A DNA stretch of 7,501 nt from Candidatus Omnitrophota bacterium (GCA_023229385.1 JALNZI010000067.1:1-7501); one strand, 5' to 3'. Shown: positions 1 to 5,468, counted from the first letter of the stretch. Notes: generated by a model not told the origin, from the letters alone. Translations and numbers: made by a program.

Positions 1-2
1 TG

Positions 3-542
3 TTTAATGATGATACGAAATTCAGATGTTCGGGAAGACGAGAATCGTATGCCTTTTTGTTGCATAACATATTCCAATCCAATTTAAAATCATTTAAGGT
101 AGCATATCAAATACAAAATTATTTGTGGACTCATGCAGGAATTAGTAATGGATTTTGGGATGAATATGAAAACAAATCATTTTTGTATAGAACTATGTGT
201 GAAACATTCAACTTGAACATGTTTAGAATAGAGTCTCTGTTGGCTAATACAATTAATGATTTATTTTTCAATAGTCAAAGGGATGTTGAATTATTATCAA
301 CTGTTGGTTATCAACGGGGTGGTCATAATAAATTTGGTGGAATATTTTGGGCAGATAAAAATGAATTACATTGTCGAGCAATTGTAGATAAACAAAATAC
401 TGCACTAACTGGATATAATCAAATCGTAGGACATAATCCAGTAAATGATTTGGACATATATCAAACGGATGAAAATACGTCAATAACATTTATTGACTGT
501 CAAGAATACGGATCTAAAAACTTTTTAATAACTGAACTATGA
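3..542 (+). CDS. Calcineurin-like (PPP-type) metallophosphoesterase, C-terminal part; 5' end outside window
   Basis: The frame is open from base 3 to the TGA at 540-542, giving 179 residues with no start in the window, so the gene enters from the left. It carries the C-terminal signature blocks of the PPP/lambda-phosphatase superfamily. LWTHAGIS has its metal-binding His at residue 44 of the visible part. RGGHNKFGGIFWAD lies mid-sequence. QIVGHNPV has the last metal-binding His at bases 432-434. The N-terminal blocks (GDxHG, GDxxDRG, GNH) should lie upstream of base 1. Family members bind two metal ions and hydrolyse phosphomonoesters, often phospho-Ser/Thr; several phages carry them. The substrate cannot be read here. 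The stop overlaps the next start as ATGA, suggesting translational coupling. A TTG at 57 also opens this frame but lies inside the domain, so it is not the real start. Confidence 0.82.
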   Translation, partial: FNDDTKFRCSGRRESYAFLLHNIFQSNLKSFKVAYQIQNYLWTHAGISNGFWDEYENKSFLYRTMCETFNLNMFRIESLLANTINDLFFNSQRDVELLSTVGYQRGGHNKFGGIFWADKNELHCRAIVDKQNTALTGYNQIVGHNPVNDLDIYQTDENTSITFIDCQEYGSKNFLITEL

Positions 543-793
543 AAAATACATTTGAACTTGTTACAGAAAAAACATTGTCCAATACGAAATGTAAATGGTA
601 TGGTGGTGGAACCGAATTAAAAATCAATGATAAGGTTTGTTTTGGATTCACGATGAATTTTGCAAATCTCAGTGGTATACCACCGTCCAATTATAACCCA
701 GATCAAACTACTTTATCATTAAAAATGTTCGTCGAACAAGGTGGTATGTTGTATGAACTTTATAAAAAAAAAGGAAAGATTAAAAAATTCTGA
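539..793 (+). CDS. Hypothetical protein, 84 aa
   Basis: This short gene begins at the ATG in the ATGA overlap with the phosphoesterase stop, so the two are probably translated together. I do not recognise a family. The protein has a Gly-rich turn (WYGGGTELKIND, about residues 20-31), a central stretch rich in Asn and Pro, and a very basic C-terminus (YKKKGKIKKF) that could contact nucleic acid. There is no signal peptide or membrane segment. No internal Shine-Dalgarno is present, as expected for Bacteroidota. It is called real because of the coupling, its length in a compact run of genes, and the lack of a competing frame. The function is unknown. Confidence 0.72.
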   Translation: MKNTFELVTEKTLSNTKCKWYGGGTELKINDKVCFGFTMNFANLSGIPPSNYNPDQTTLSLKMFVEQGGMLYELYKKKGKIKKF

Positions 794-806
794 TAACTGT
801 TGAAAT

Positions 807-1262
807 ATGAAAAAATATAAATTAATCAAGGAATACCCTGGATCACCCAGTATTCCATATATTGTAAAAAAAGAAACGGAAGTTGCTAAATATTATGTCC
901 CAGATAATTACCCGGATGAGATTGATTCATTTGAAACGGACGAGATTGAAAATTGGCCAAAAAATTGGGAAGAAATCATCGAGTACCCAATGATAAATGT
1001 GTTTGAAGATATTGGTCATCTCATTTATACGAAAAATAAAAACGACGGAAAATATAGGAGATCAGATGGCCTTCTGTGTGAATTTAGTCAAAAATATATT
1101 GACGGTTTATTGGATAACAATTCAATTAAAATAATCGAATTGGAAACAAAACATAAAATATTATTTGTTGGTGCCAATTTAGATTCATTAGGAAAAATAA
1201 CATCTATCACAAAAGAAGATGGTAAATTTTATATCAAATTTGAATTAGCAAAATGTATATGA
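807..1262 (+). CDS. Hypothetical protein with KEYPGSP and NWEEI motifs, 151 aa
   Basis: The ATG at 807 follows the previous stop by 13 bases and opens MKKYKLIKEYPGSP. From memory, an N-terminal KEYPGSP block followed by a WPxNWEEI-type block (here WPKNWEEIIEYP, about residues 50-61) recurs in uncharacterised proteins of Bacteroidota phages and prophages; no function is known to me. The middle has GHLIYTKNKNDGKYRRSDG, which reads like a short beta-hairpin repeat. The C-terminal third alternates charged and beta-branched residues and looks like a small beta-rich domain. It is soluble, with no membrane segment. The stop overlaps the next gene through ATGA at 1259-1262. Family placement rests on recall and could be tested by a profile search. 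Confidence 0.8.
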   Translation: MKKYKLIKEYPGSPSIPYIVKKETEVAKYYVPDNYPDEIDSFETDEIENWPKNWEEIIEYPMINVFEDIGHLIYTKNKNDGKYRRSDGLLCEFSQKYIDGLLDNNSIKIIELETKHKILFVGANLDSLGKITSITKEDGKFYIKFELAKCI

Positions 1263-1483
1263 ACCGAGAAGAATTATTCGATAAAACAAATATTATACTG
1301 AAAGGTACTGGTGTATGGAAATGTCCGAATTGTGATAACGTTATTAACTGGCATGCAAATCCATATTATTTTTATGATTGTGAACACTGTGGTGTTATAG
1401 GAAATACCAGTGAATTAATATATATATCTACATTTGAATTATTTAATGAATTGGTGGATGAATATTTAACCGATCAAAAATAA
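1259..1483 (+). CDS. Small zinc-ribbon protein, 74 aa
   Basis: The start is taken at 1259, where ATGA couples it to the preceding stop. The same frame also has an ATG two codons upstream at 1253, but the coupled start matches the pattern of the neighbouring genes. The protein has two CxxC knuckles 15 residues apart: CPNC at residues 22-25 and CEHC at 41-44, the second followed by Gly. This is the layout of a zinc ribbon binding one Zn(II). The C-terminal 25 residues form an acidic, probably helical tail (ELFNELVDEYL). Such small ribbons in phages often bind DNA, RNA or RNA polymerase, but nothing here says which. It is the last gene of the upstream unit; its TAA touches the first bases of promoter P1. 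Confidence 0.77.
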   Translation: MNREELFDKTNIILKGTGVWKCPNCDNVINWHANPYYFYDCEHCGVIGNTSELIYISTFELFNELVDEYLTDQK

Positions 1484-1484
1484 A

Positions 1485-1516
1485 TTTGGAATTCTGAATA
1501 ATTTGATTTATATTTG
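1485..1516 (+). promoter_or_regulatory. Promoter P1, Bacteroidota type
   Basis: A -33 box TTTG at 1485-1488 and a -7 box TATATTTG at 1509-1516 are separated by exactly 20 bases, matching the Bacteroidota sigma-ABfr consensus TTTG-N19-21-TAnnTTTG. The flanking block 1482-1536 matches the P2 block 2866-2920 at 48 of 55 positions. The ATG at 1534 lies 17 bases after the -7 box, so the 5' leader should be only about 10-13 bases. It drives the unit starting at 1534. Confidence 0.87.
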
Positions 1517-1533
1517 TAAAATAATTTAAAATT

Positions 1534-1945
1534 ATGCAAACAAAAAATATTACTATCAATGTCGATCAAATTCAATATGTTGAATTATTTGATGAGATCA
1601 AAAATACCGACTATTTTTATTTATCTGAAAGGAAAGGTAATTGGTTCAACCAAAAAGTAGTTGAAGGATTTTACTATATCGAATGTGATGTTGAACAAGG
1701 ACATTTCAGAACATTTCAGACGATATAAAAAATTAATTACCTCGGATGAATTAATTCAGTTGGGATTTATAGTATATGATGAACCAGAATTACTGAGTGA
1801 AGAAAAATCAGTTTGTTTTAAATCACACGTCGAAATTCATTATAGTAACGATGTTATATTTAAAAAAGAATTTGATACATACGAAGAAGCAAACAAATAT
1901 TTTAGTAAAATTAGTTTAAACATAAATAACAGATTACTAATATGA
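1534..1945 (+). pseudogene. Hypothetical protein gene split by a 10-bp tandem duplication (paralog of the gene at 1942)
   Basis: Two overlapping frames cover this stretch. The first runs 1534-1728 (64 aa, beginning MQTKNITINV). The second stays open to the TGA at 1943-1945. The exact 10-bp repeat at 1701-1720 shifts one into the other. Deleting one copy gives a single 134-codon ORF (133 aa) whose junction reads VEQGHFRRYKKLI. The repaired protein resembles the next gene product: both have a GFYY motif (residues 45-48 here, 51-54 there), and residues 89-125 align without gaps to 73-109 of the neighbour with 11 of 37 identities. As written, translation makes a 64-residue truncated product; the downstream half might still start separately at an internal codon. 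It is the first gene after promoter P1. The function of the family is unknown to me. Confidence 0.78.
1701..1720 (+). repeat. Perfect 10-bp tandem duplication (ACATTTCAGA x2)
   Basis: ACATTTCAGA occurs at 1701-1710 and again at 1711-1720, immediately adjacent and identical. Ten is not a multiple of three, so the extra copy causes the frameshift in the surrounding gene. Removing one copy joins the two halves exactly. It looks like a replication-slippage duplication and could revert by the same route. Confidence 0.95.
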
Positions 1946-2298
1946 AAGAAAAACACATTTACAATTTAGATGTCAGAAAAATATCAAAAATTGTTGTAAG
2001 AGACAAAAACATAGATCCTGACTTTATTTACAAACCATTCAAAGAAAGATTAATACCAAAGGATCGACCAGAAGGATTTAAAATAGATGGTGGTTTCTAC
2101 TACTATCCATTATCAGAATTCGGTGAGAAGTGGCCACATCATATGATTATTGATAAAAAAGTATATTTCAAACCAAATGTAAAAATATATTTTGATGATG
2201 GTTCATACACACGTAAATCTTTTATAACAATCGAACTTGCATTAGAATTTGCTAATTCAATTGCAATCCCGACTTCATTGATTATAGATTTTGAGTAA
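1942..2298 (+). CDS. Hypothetical protein, 118 aa, intact paralog of the split gene upstream
   Basis: The gene starts at the ATG inside an ATGA overlap with the stop of the upstream frame, so it belongs to the P1 unit. It has an N-terminal LDVRKISKIVV segment, a GGFYYYPL turn at residues 50-57 and a C-terminal block VYFKPNVKIYFDDG (about 74-87) followed by a helix ending in ALEFANSI. The pattern of a beta-strand pair followed by a helix is shared with the repaired 1534-1945 product, so the pair probably came from an old tandem duplication. I recall similar FKPxVxIxF ... ExAxxFAxxI proteins in Bacteroidota phages, always uncharacterised. It is soluble, with no catalytic motif. The stop TAA overlaps the next start as TAATG. 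Confidence 0.82.
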   Translation: MKEKHIYNLDVRKISKIVVRDKNIDPDFIYKPFKERLIPKDRPEGFKIDGGFYYYPLSEFGEKWPHHMIIDKKVYFKPNVKIYFDDGSYTRKSFITIELALEFANSIAIPTSLIIDFE

Positions 2299-2423
2299 TG
2301 AATATTTTATTAATAGTTACAAAATATTTACCATTGATCATAGTGGGGTGTTTCATAACATTATCATTCATACTTCCGGTTATATTTACAAAAAAAAGAA
2401 ATGAAAAAAATAATCACACATAA
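2298..2423 (+). CDS. Small single-pass membrane protein, 41 aa
   Basis: The start ATG shares its A with the stop of the preceding gene (TAATG at 2296-2300), and the frame ends at TAA 2421-2423, 23 bases into the next gene. The product begins MNILLIVTKYLPLIIVG and stays hydrophobic to about residue 31. It then ends in a basic, polar tail (TKKRNEKNNHT), which by the positive-inside rule suggests an N-out, C-in single-pass or hairpin helix. It fills what would otherwise be a 102-base hole in a tightly packed operon. Small phage membrane proteins include holin-like and superinfection-exclusion proteins, but nothing here identifies one. The coupling and hydrophobicity are the evidence; no family is recognised. 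Confidence 0.6.
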   Translation: MNILLIVTKYLPLIIVGCFITLSFILPVIFTKKRNEKNNHT

Positions 2424-2664
2424 CAATGGGACATTCATTGAATTAGACAGATGGAGATATAATGTTTCATTTCCACCCGACCAACGGATAATTGATGATT
2501 ATGTAAAATATTTAAATGCAACAAAAGTACTTGTGCAGCAAATTTCAGAAGAAGAATTTGAAATAATATTTCTTGAAGAAATAGAAGATGCAGTTGAAAT
2601 ATCAGATGAAATTATACCAATCAAGAAAAAAAGAGGGAGACCGAAAAAACAACTAACCACATGA
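2401..2664 (+). CDS. AT-hook protein, 87 aa
   Basis: The body (residues 1-72) is a small acidic domain with a WRYNVSFPPDQ segment and a long Glu-rich helix (EEEFEIIFLEEIEDAVEIS, about 50-68). The C-terminus carries KKKRGRPKK at 75-83, a textbook AT-hook with the RGRP core at 78-81. AT-hooks insert into the minor groove of A/T tracts, which are abundant in this genome, so the protein probably binds DNA through its tail while the acidic part meets a partner. Possible roles include a regulator, a nucleoid-like protein or a host-transcription modifier; the sequence does not choose. The start at 2401 follows an A-rich stretch and lies inside the end of the small membrane-protein gene. The stop overlaps the next start as ATGA. 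Confidence 0.8.
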   Translation: MKKIITHNNGTFIELDRWRYNVSFPPDQRIIDDYVKYLNATKVLVQQISEEEFEIIFLEEIEDAVEISDEIIPIKKKRGRPKKQLTT

Positions 2665-2867
2665 GTAAAGACGAATTAATTGAAGAAATAGATGAATTAG
2701 CAACGGTTGCTAATGAAAATGGTTTTGATGAAGCATACTATGTTCTTGTATCTTTATATGCTGCAATGCAATCTGGTTTAGAAGATGTGTTAGTAGCATA
2801 TGTGAAACAATGTAATGATGACATTTTAAAATTAAGTAAAGAAAATACTTCATACAAACTAAATTAA
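2661..2867 (+). CDS. Hypothetical acidic helical protein, 68 aa
   Basis: The start is the ATG of an ATGA overlap with the AT-hook gene. The product is acidic and almost wholly helix-forming. It begins MSKDELIEEIDELATVANENG, then has a more apolar helix (YYVLVSLYAAMQSGLEDVLVAYV) and a polar tail. It resembles a two- or three-helix bundle or a small coiled-coil adaptor. There are no metal, catalytic or membrane signatures. Its position next to a basic-tailed DNA-binding protein could suggest a partner, but that is only inferred from position. It is the last gene of the P1 unit; the stop TAA at 2865-2867 overlaps the first bases of the P2 block. Confidence 0.78.
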   Translation: MSKDELIEEIDELATVANENGFDEAYYVLVSLYAAMQSGLEDVLVAYVKQCNDDILKLSKENTSYKLN

Positions 2868-2868
2868 A

Positions 2869-2900
2869 TTTGGAATTGTCAGAAATTTGATTTACATTTG
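2869..2900 (+). promoter_or_regulatory. Promoter P2, Bacteroidota type
   Basis: The -33 box TTTG at 2869-2872, 20 bases of spacer and the -7 box TACATTTG at 2893-2900 match the Bacteroidota consensus. Identity with P1 continues past the -7 box (TTTGTAgAATAATTTAAAA) up to the start codon, and the distance from the -7 box to the ATG is again 17 bases. It drives the 2918 gene with a very short leader. Confidence 0.87.
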
Positions 2901-2917
2901 TAGAATAATTTAAAAAT

Positions 2918-3877
2918 ATGGATATGGTTATGGAAAATTTAAAATTAAGAATATTCGTTGAGAATGGAAAATATTTAATTCCTGCAGATTCGGAATTATA
3001 TTCTATATATGATTATAGATATGAATTGTATGTCGATGGTGTAGAACTACCAAGGGATAAAGGAATTAAACAAATCAATAAACCAACTGAAATTAAATTA
3101 GTTAAAACAACACAGGTAGTAGATCATTACGAAGATACAATTACAAAGAAAATATATTCATCTACTGAATATAATGACATCATTGAAGATTTAAAAAACA
3201 AAGGTAATTATTCCGATTCATCAGATGAATGGGTTGATATAGATTATGAATATCAATACAAAAAGTTTATAAGGAATATTGATGTACATTATAAAAATGA
3301 ATTTGGTGTTATATCATACACCGATTTTGAATTTATTCCAATTATTCAATCTAAATATGATTCAATTGTCGCTGTAAACGGTGTTGTCAATAGCTTATCT
3401 GACATGTTATTTGTGTTTTTTCCCAATAAATATGATATACTCAATGAAGCATCAACAAGAACCGGTTATACAATCGTCGATGACGATACACGTGGGAATT
3501 CAACACACAGAGCAATCAGTGTAGCTACACATTCCGACTTTAAGTATCTTAAGATCAACGGAAATTATGCAAAATATAAAGATTCCGAAATAAAATTGTT
3601 ATCATTTCGTGGAACATATGAAGAATGTGTTGAAAAAAGAAACAAATATATCAATGATTTGGTAGAAATTATAAAATATAATGATTCTTTTTTAATTGTG
3701 TCACAATTGACTGTCAAACAAATTGGATATTTGTTAAAAGAATTGAACTCAATCAAAACACGTGTTTATAAAATAGACGAAAAGGTTAGTGGTAGAATGG
3801 ATAAGAATGCTGCATTAAAATCTATTACCACTCTCATTGACGATTTAACAAACGGTTTAAACGATGAAAACAAATAA
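2918..3877 (+). CDS. Hypothetical protein, 319 aa, first gene after P2
   Basis: This is the largest orphan in the window and I do not recognise it. The N-terminal 60 residues look like a small beta-rich domain (LRIFVENGKYLIPADSEL, then YELYVDGVELP). Residues 60-120 are charged, rich in Asp, Glu, Lys and Tyr. The middle (about 130-235) holds EFIPIIQSKYDSIVAVNGVV and SVATHSDFKYLKINGNYAKY, suggesting mixed alpha/beta. The last 80 residues look helical (VEIIKYNDSFLIVSQLTVKQIGYLLKELN, then a short amphipathic end). No membrane segment or clear catalytic motif is seen. In-frame ATGs lie at 2918, 2924 and 2930; 2918 is chosen because it sits at the same distance from the -7 box as the P1 gene start. 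Confidence 0.85.
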   Translation: MDMVMENLKLRIFVENGKYLIPADSELYSIYDYRYELYVDGVELPRDKGIKQINKPTEIKLVKTTQVVDHYEDTITKKIYSSTEYNDIIEDLKNKGNYSDSSDEWVDIDYEYQYKKFIRNIDVHYKNEFGVISYTDFEFIPIIQSKYDSIVAVNGVVNSLSDMLFVFFPNKYDILNEASTRTGYTIVDDDTRGNSTHRAISVATHSDFKYLKINGNYAKYKDSEIKLLSFRGTYEECVEKRNKYINDLVEIIKYNDSFLIVSQLTVKQIGYLLKELNSIKTRVYKIDEKVSGRMDKNAALKSITTLIDDLTNGLNDENK

Positions 3878-3895
3878 TTATTGGTTGATTGTATT

Positions 3896-4216
3896 ATGAA
3901 TAAAAATCCAAAATATTTAGTTCGTAATTCTGATTATCACATTTTTGAATTAGATGAATCAACTGATTGCTACAGATCATACACTAATCAGGATATTCAT
4001 ACGAATAATGGTATACGACTAAGTGCTGCATTACATATGACATATGATTGCTTAATGCAAAGTGGTGTATTTTTTCAAATTGAAGAAAATGAAATTTCAA
4101 TATATGAAGAAAAACATCAACAGTATATGAATTATTTGAAATGGTTTTGTAGACCGGATGGACACGGTGGACGAAAAGGAGGAACGATGGAAGAATATTT
4201 ACAAACAATTAAATAA
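3896..4216 (+). CDS. Hypothetical protein, 106 aa
   Basis: The ATG at 3896 is preferred over a TTG in the same frame at 3881; it leaves an 18-base gap after the preceding stop. The protein begins MNKNPKYLVRNSDYHIFELDES, a beta-hairpin-like N-terminus also seen in small phage proteins that start by describing a residue-rich strand pair. A helical middle follows (IRLSAALHMTYDCLMQSG), then an acidic strand (FFQIEENEISIYEEK) and a Gly-rich basic loop (RPDGHGGRKGG, about 88-98) before the tail. The Gly/Arg/His loop could bind nucleic acid, but this is a guess. No known family is recognised. It probably shares the P2 transcript. Confidence 0.78.
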   Translation: MNKNPKYLVRNSDYHIFELDESTDCYRSYTNQDIHTNNGIRLSAALHMTYDCLMQSGVFFQIEENEISIYEEKHQQYMNYLKWFCRPDGHGGRKGGTMEEYLQTIK

Positions 4217-4294
4217 ATGTATTTAGAAAAAAATAAACAATAAATAAAAACTAAGGGAGTGGAATTTTGAATTTTAAACTTAAAAATAAATATT

Positions 4295-4813
4295 ATGGCA
4301 TGTGATATTCATTCATTTGCAGAAGTAAAGCGAAATAACAAATGGGAAAAAGTAAATGACCATTTTACGTTAGATGATTACGATAAAAAATACTACAACA
4401 AAGAAAGGGGAGAAAATCCCTTTAGTTGGAGGAGTTACTCAATGTTTGCTTTTTTAGCAGGTGTCAGAAATTATGATCATTGTGAACCGATAAGTTATCC
4501 TAAAGGATTACCAGATGATTTGGGTGATGAAGTAAAAAAATATTATGAATATTGGGAGGATGATGCTCACTCGGCTTCTTTTCTAACGACAAAAGAACTG
4601 TTAGAGTTTGATTATGACAAAACATTTTGGAATAGAAGAGTAACCAAAATTGAGGGAAATTGCACTAACGGTGCAGCTCTGGCAGAAGAAGGAGAAGGAA
4701 GAATCTTAACATACCGGGAAAATTTAGGAGAATGGTTTTTTAAGCACCTCGAAGAATGTAAAACACTTGGAGAACCCGAAAATGTTAGAATTGTATTTTG
4801 GTTTGACAACTAA
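4295..4813 (+). CDS. MACDIH/MGCDIH-type conserved phage protein, 172 aa
   Basis: The start MACDIHSFAEVKRNNKWEK and the later blocks FAFLAGVRNYDHCEPIS, PKGLPDDL, DAHSASFLTTKELLEFDYD and the C-terminal VRIVFWFDN match, from memory, a widespread family usually beginning MGCDIH. The family is common in phages and in scattered bacteria and is annotated only as hypothetical. The conserved Cys3-Asp4-His6 trio at the N-terminus, with later His residues (DHC, DAHS), could form a metal or active site; that is inference. Length is typical of the family as I recall it. The start follows a 78-base AT-rich gap with no good promoter match. The gene is intact and its codon use looks like its neighbours, with somewhat more G than the tnpB region. 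Confidence 0.85.
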   Translation: MACDIHSFAEVKRNNKWEKVNDHFTLDDYDKKYYNKERGENPFSWRSYSMFAFLAGVRNYDHCEPISYPKGLPDDLGDEVKKYYEYWEDDAHSASFLTTKELLEFDYDKTFWNRRVTKIEGNCTNGAALAEEGEGRILTYRENLGEWFFKHLEECKTLGEPENVRIVFWFDN

Positions 4814-4819
4814 ATTGAC

Positions 4820-4850
4820 TTTTCGATAACGAGAATTGGGTTTTTATTTT
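4820..4850 (+). terminator. Weak possible terminator after the MACDIH-type gene
   Basis: TTTTCG at 4820-4825 can pair with CGAGAA at 4830-4835 (one G-U pair) around an ATAA loop. A T-rich tract begins at 4841, five bases after the stem. The stem is short and AT-rich and the tract is not adjacent, so this is only a candidate. Confidence 0.3.
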
Positions 4851-4899
4851 ATTCTTTCAATTACACAGAAAGTTTAAATCGAGACATTCCCTTCTCTTG

Positions 4900-4912
4900 T
4901 TACCATTGGTAA
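4900..4912. repeat. Perfect palindrome TTACCA-T-TGGTAA in the 4814-4994 gap
   Basis: Six bases pair with six across a single central T. It lies in a 181-base stretch between genes in which I see no credible ORF, tRNA or consensus promoter. It could be an operator half-site pair for a dimeric repressor or part of a small structured RNA; chance is also possible. No second copy was noticed in the window. Confidence 0.45.
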
Positions 4913-4994
4913 ATGTGAGTGTCGTTTAAAACTAAATTAAAAACAACGAATTGAAGTAAATTATTAACAACAATATTGATAAAAACACGATAGA

Positions 4995-5192
4995 ATGGAA
5001 TTTACACATTGTTATAGATCTGATAAAATTATGAAATTACTGACATGTATAGTTTGGTTGTTTGGTGGCATTTTTTGGATAATTGATGCAACACGAGAAA
5101 TGAATAATGTATGGTATTGGATATTCGGAATATTCAGCTTTGTCATCTGTATCACACACACAATAGTTTTTGTCAGATCGATGATGAAATAA
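4995..5192 (+). CDS. Two-helix membrane protein, 65 aa
   Basis: The product has two clear hydrophobic segments: about residues 15-30 (LLTCIVWLFGGIFWII) and 40-60 (WYWIFGIFSFVICITHTIVFV), joined by a short polar loop DATREMNN, with a basic end RSMMK. The start at 4995 gives a 12-residue polar leader; an alternative ATG at 5031 would begin directly before the first helix (MKLLTCIV). Both ends are probably on the same side of the membrane. Size and topology resemble small phage holin-like or exclusion proteins, but no family motif is seen and no endolysin lies nearby, so no function is claimed. No consensus promoter precedes it. Confidence 0.68.
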   Translation: MEFTHCYRSDKIMKLLTCIVWLFGGIFWIIDATREMNNVWYWIFGIFSFVICITHTIVFVRSMMK

Positions 5193-5235
5193 TTTTATTT
5201 GTTTATTCCGAATATTAAAGAAACAATAATCTATT

Positions 5236-5409
5236 ATGTATTTAGACAAAAATCACAAAAAAATTAAACCAAATTCAACAGTAAAAGTTTATAATCATCT
5301 CATGGGTGAATTTAATCAAATGACCGTCAATGGAAATAAATTATTTTTAAACAATGAATTTTTCTTTTATCTCAAAACCGGAACAAATAACAACGTAGAA
5401 AACATATGA
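5236..5409 (+). CDS. Hypothetical small protein, 57 aa
   Basis: The ATG at 5236 opens a 57-residue frame beginning MYLDKNHKKIKPNSTVKVYNH and ending at TGA 5407-5409. The sequence has a beta-strand look (TVKVYNHLMGEFNQMTVNGNKLFLNNEFFFYL), like a small SH3-like or OB-like barrel. I do not recognise it. It starts 43 bases after the membrane-protein stop. Its stop overlaps the following tiny ORF as ATGA, the linkage used throughout this window, which supports both being genuine or once genuine. Confidence 0.55.
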   Translation: MYLDKNHKKIKPNSTVKVYNHLMGEFNQMTVNGNKLFLNNEFFFYLKTGTNNNVENI

Positions 5410-5468
5410 AATCTTGGAATGTAAAATATAGTATCAATGACAATTGTAACAATACCATCAACCAATAA
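5406..5468 (+). CDS. Tiny ORF, 20 aa, possible 5' remnant of an interrupted gene
   Basis: The frame starts at an ATGA overlap with the preceding stop and reads MKSWNVKYSINDNCNNTINQ before a TAA at 5466-5468. Twenty residues is short for a real gene. The coupled start suggests it may be the front of a longer gene cut by insertion of the tnpB segment; the orphan frame ending at 6819 could be its other end. This is a hypothesis only. Confidence 0.28.
   Translation: MKSWNVKYSINDNCNNTINQ

Noticed and set aside
268..489. Reverse-strand frame of 73 codons inside the phosphoesterase
   Set aside because: It lies wholly within a strongly supported gene and its product (His/Tyr/Phe-rich, no motif) is a typical antisense shadow.
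3565..4208. Reverse-strand frames at 3565-3756 and 3984-4208
   Set aside because: They are antisense to convincing + strand genes, with no promoter or plausible composition.
4252..4262. AAGGGAGTGG-like purine run as a Shine-Dalgarno
   Set aside because: It is more than 30 bases before the ATG at 4295, too far to act in initiation, and no other gene here uses such a site.
4262..4269. GAATTTTG as a possible -7 box for the MACDIH-type gene
   Set aside because: It differs from TAnnTTTG at the first base and no TTTG or TTG lies about 20 bases upstream.
4612..4809. Reverse-strand frame opposite the MACDIH-type gene
   Set aside because: The + strand protein matches a known conserved family, and the antisense product is low-complexity Ser/Leu.
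4860..4935. Possible tRNA or known riboswitch in the gap
   Set aside because: No T-loop GTTCGAATC-like block, no acceptor stem closure and no riboswitch core that I recognise.
4953..4980. TTG and CAATATTG as a promoter for the two-helix membrane protein
   Set aside because: The -7 box has two mismatches and the spacing is wrong compared with P1-P3.
5037..5249. Reverse-strand frame opposite the two-helix membrane protein
   Set aside because: The + strand frame gives two clean hydrophobic helices; the antisense product has no coherent pattern.
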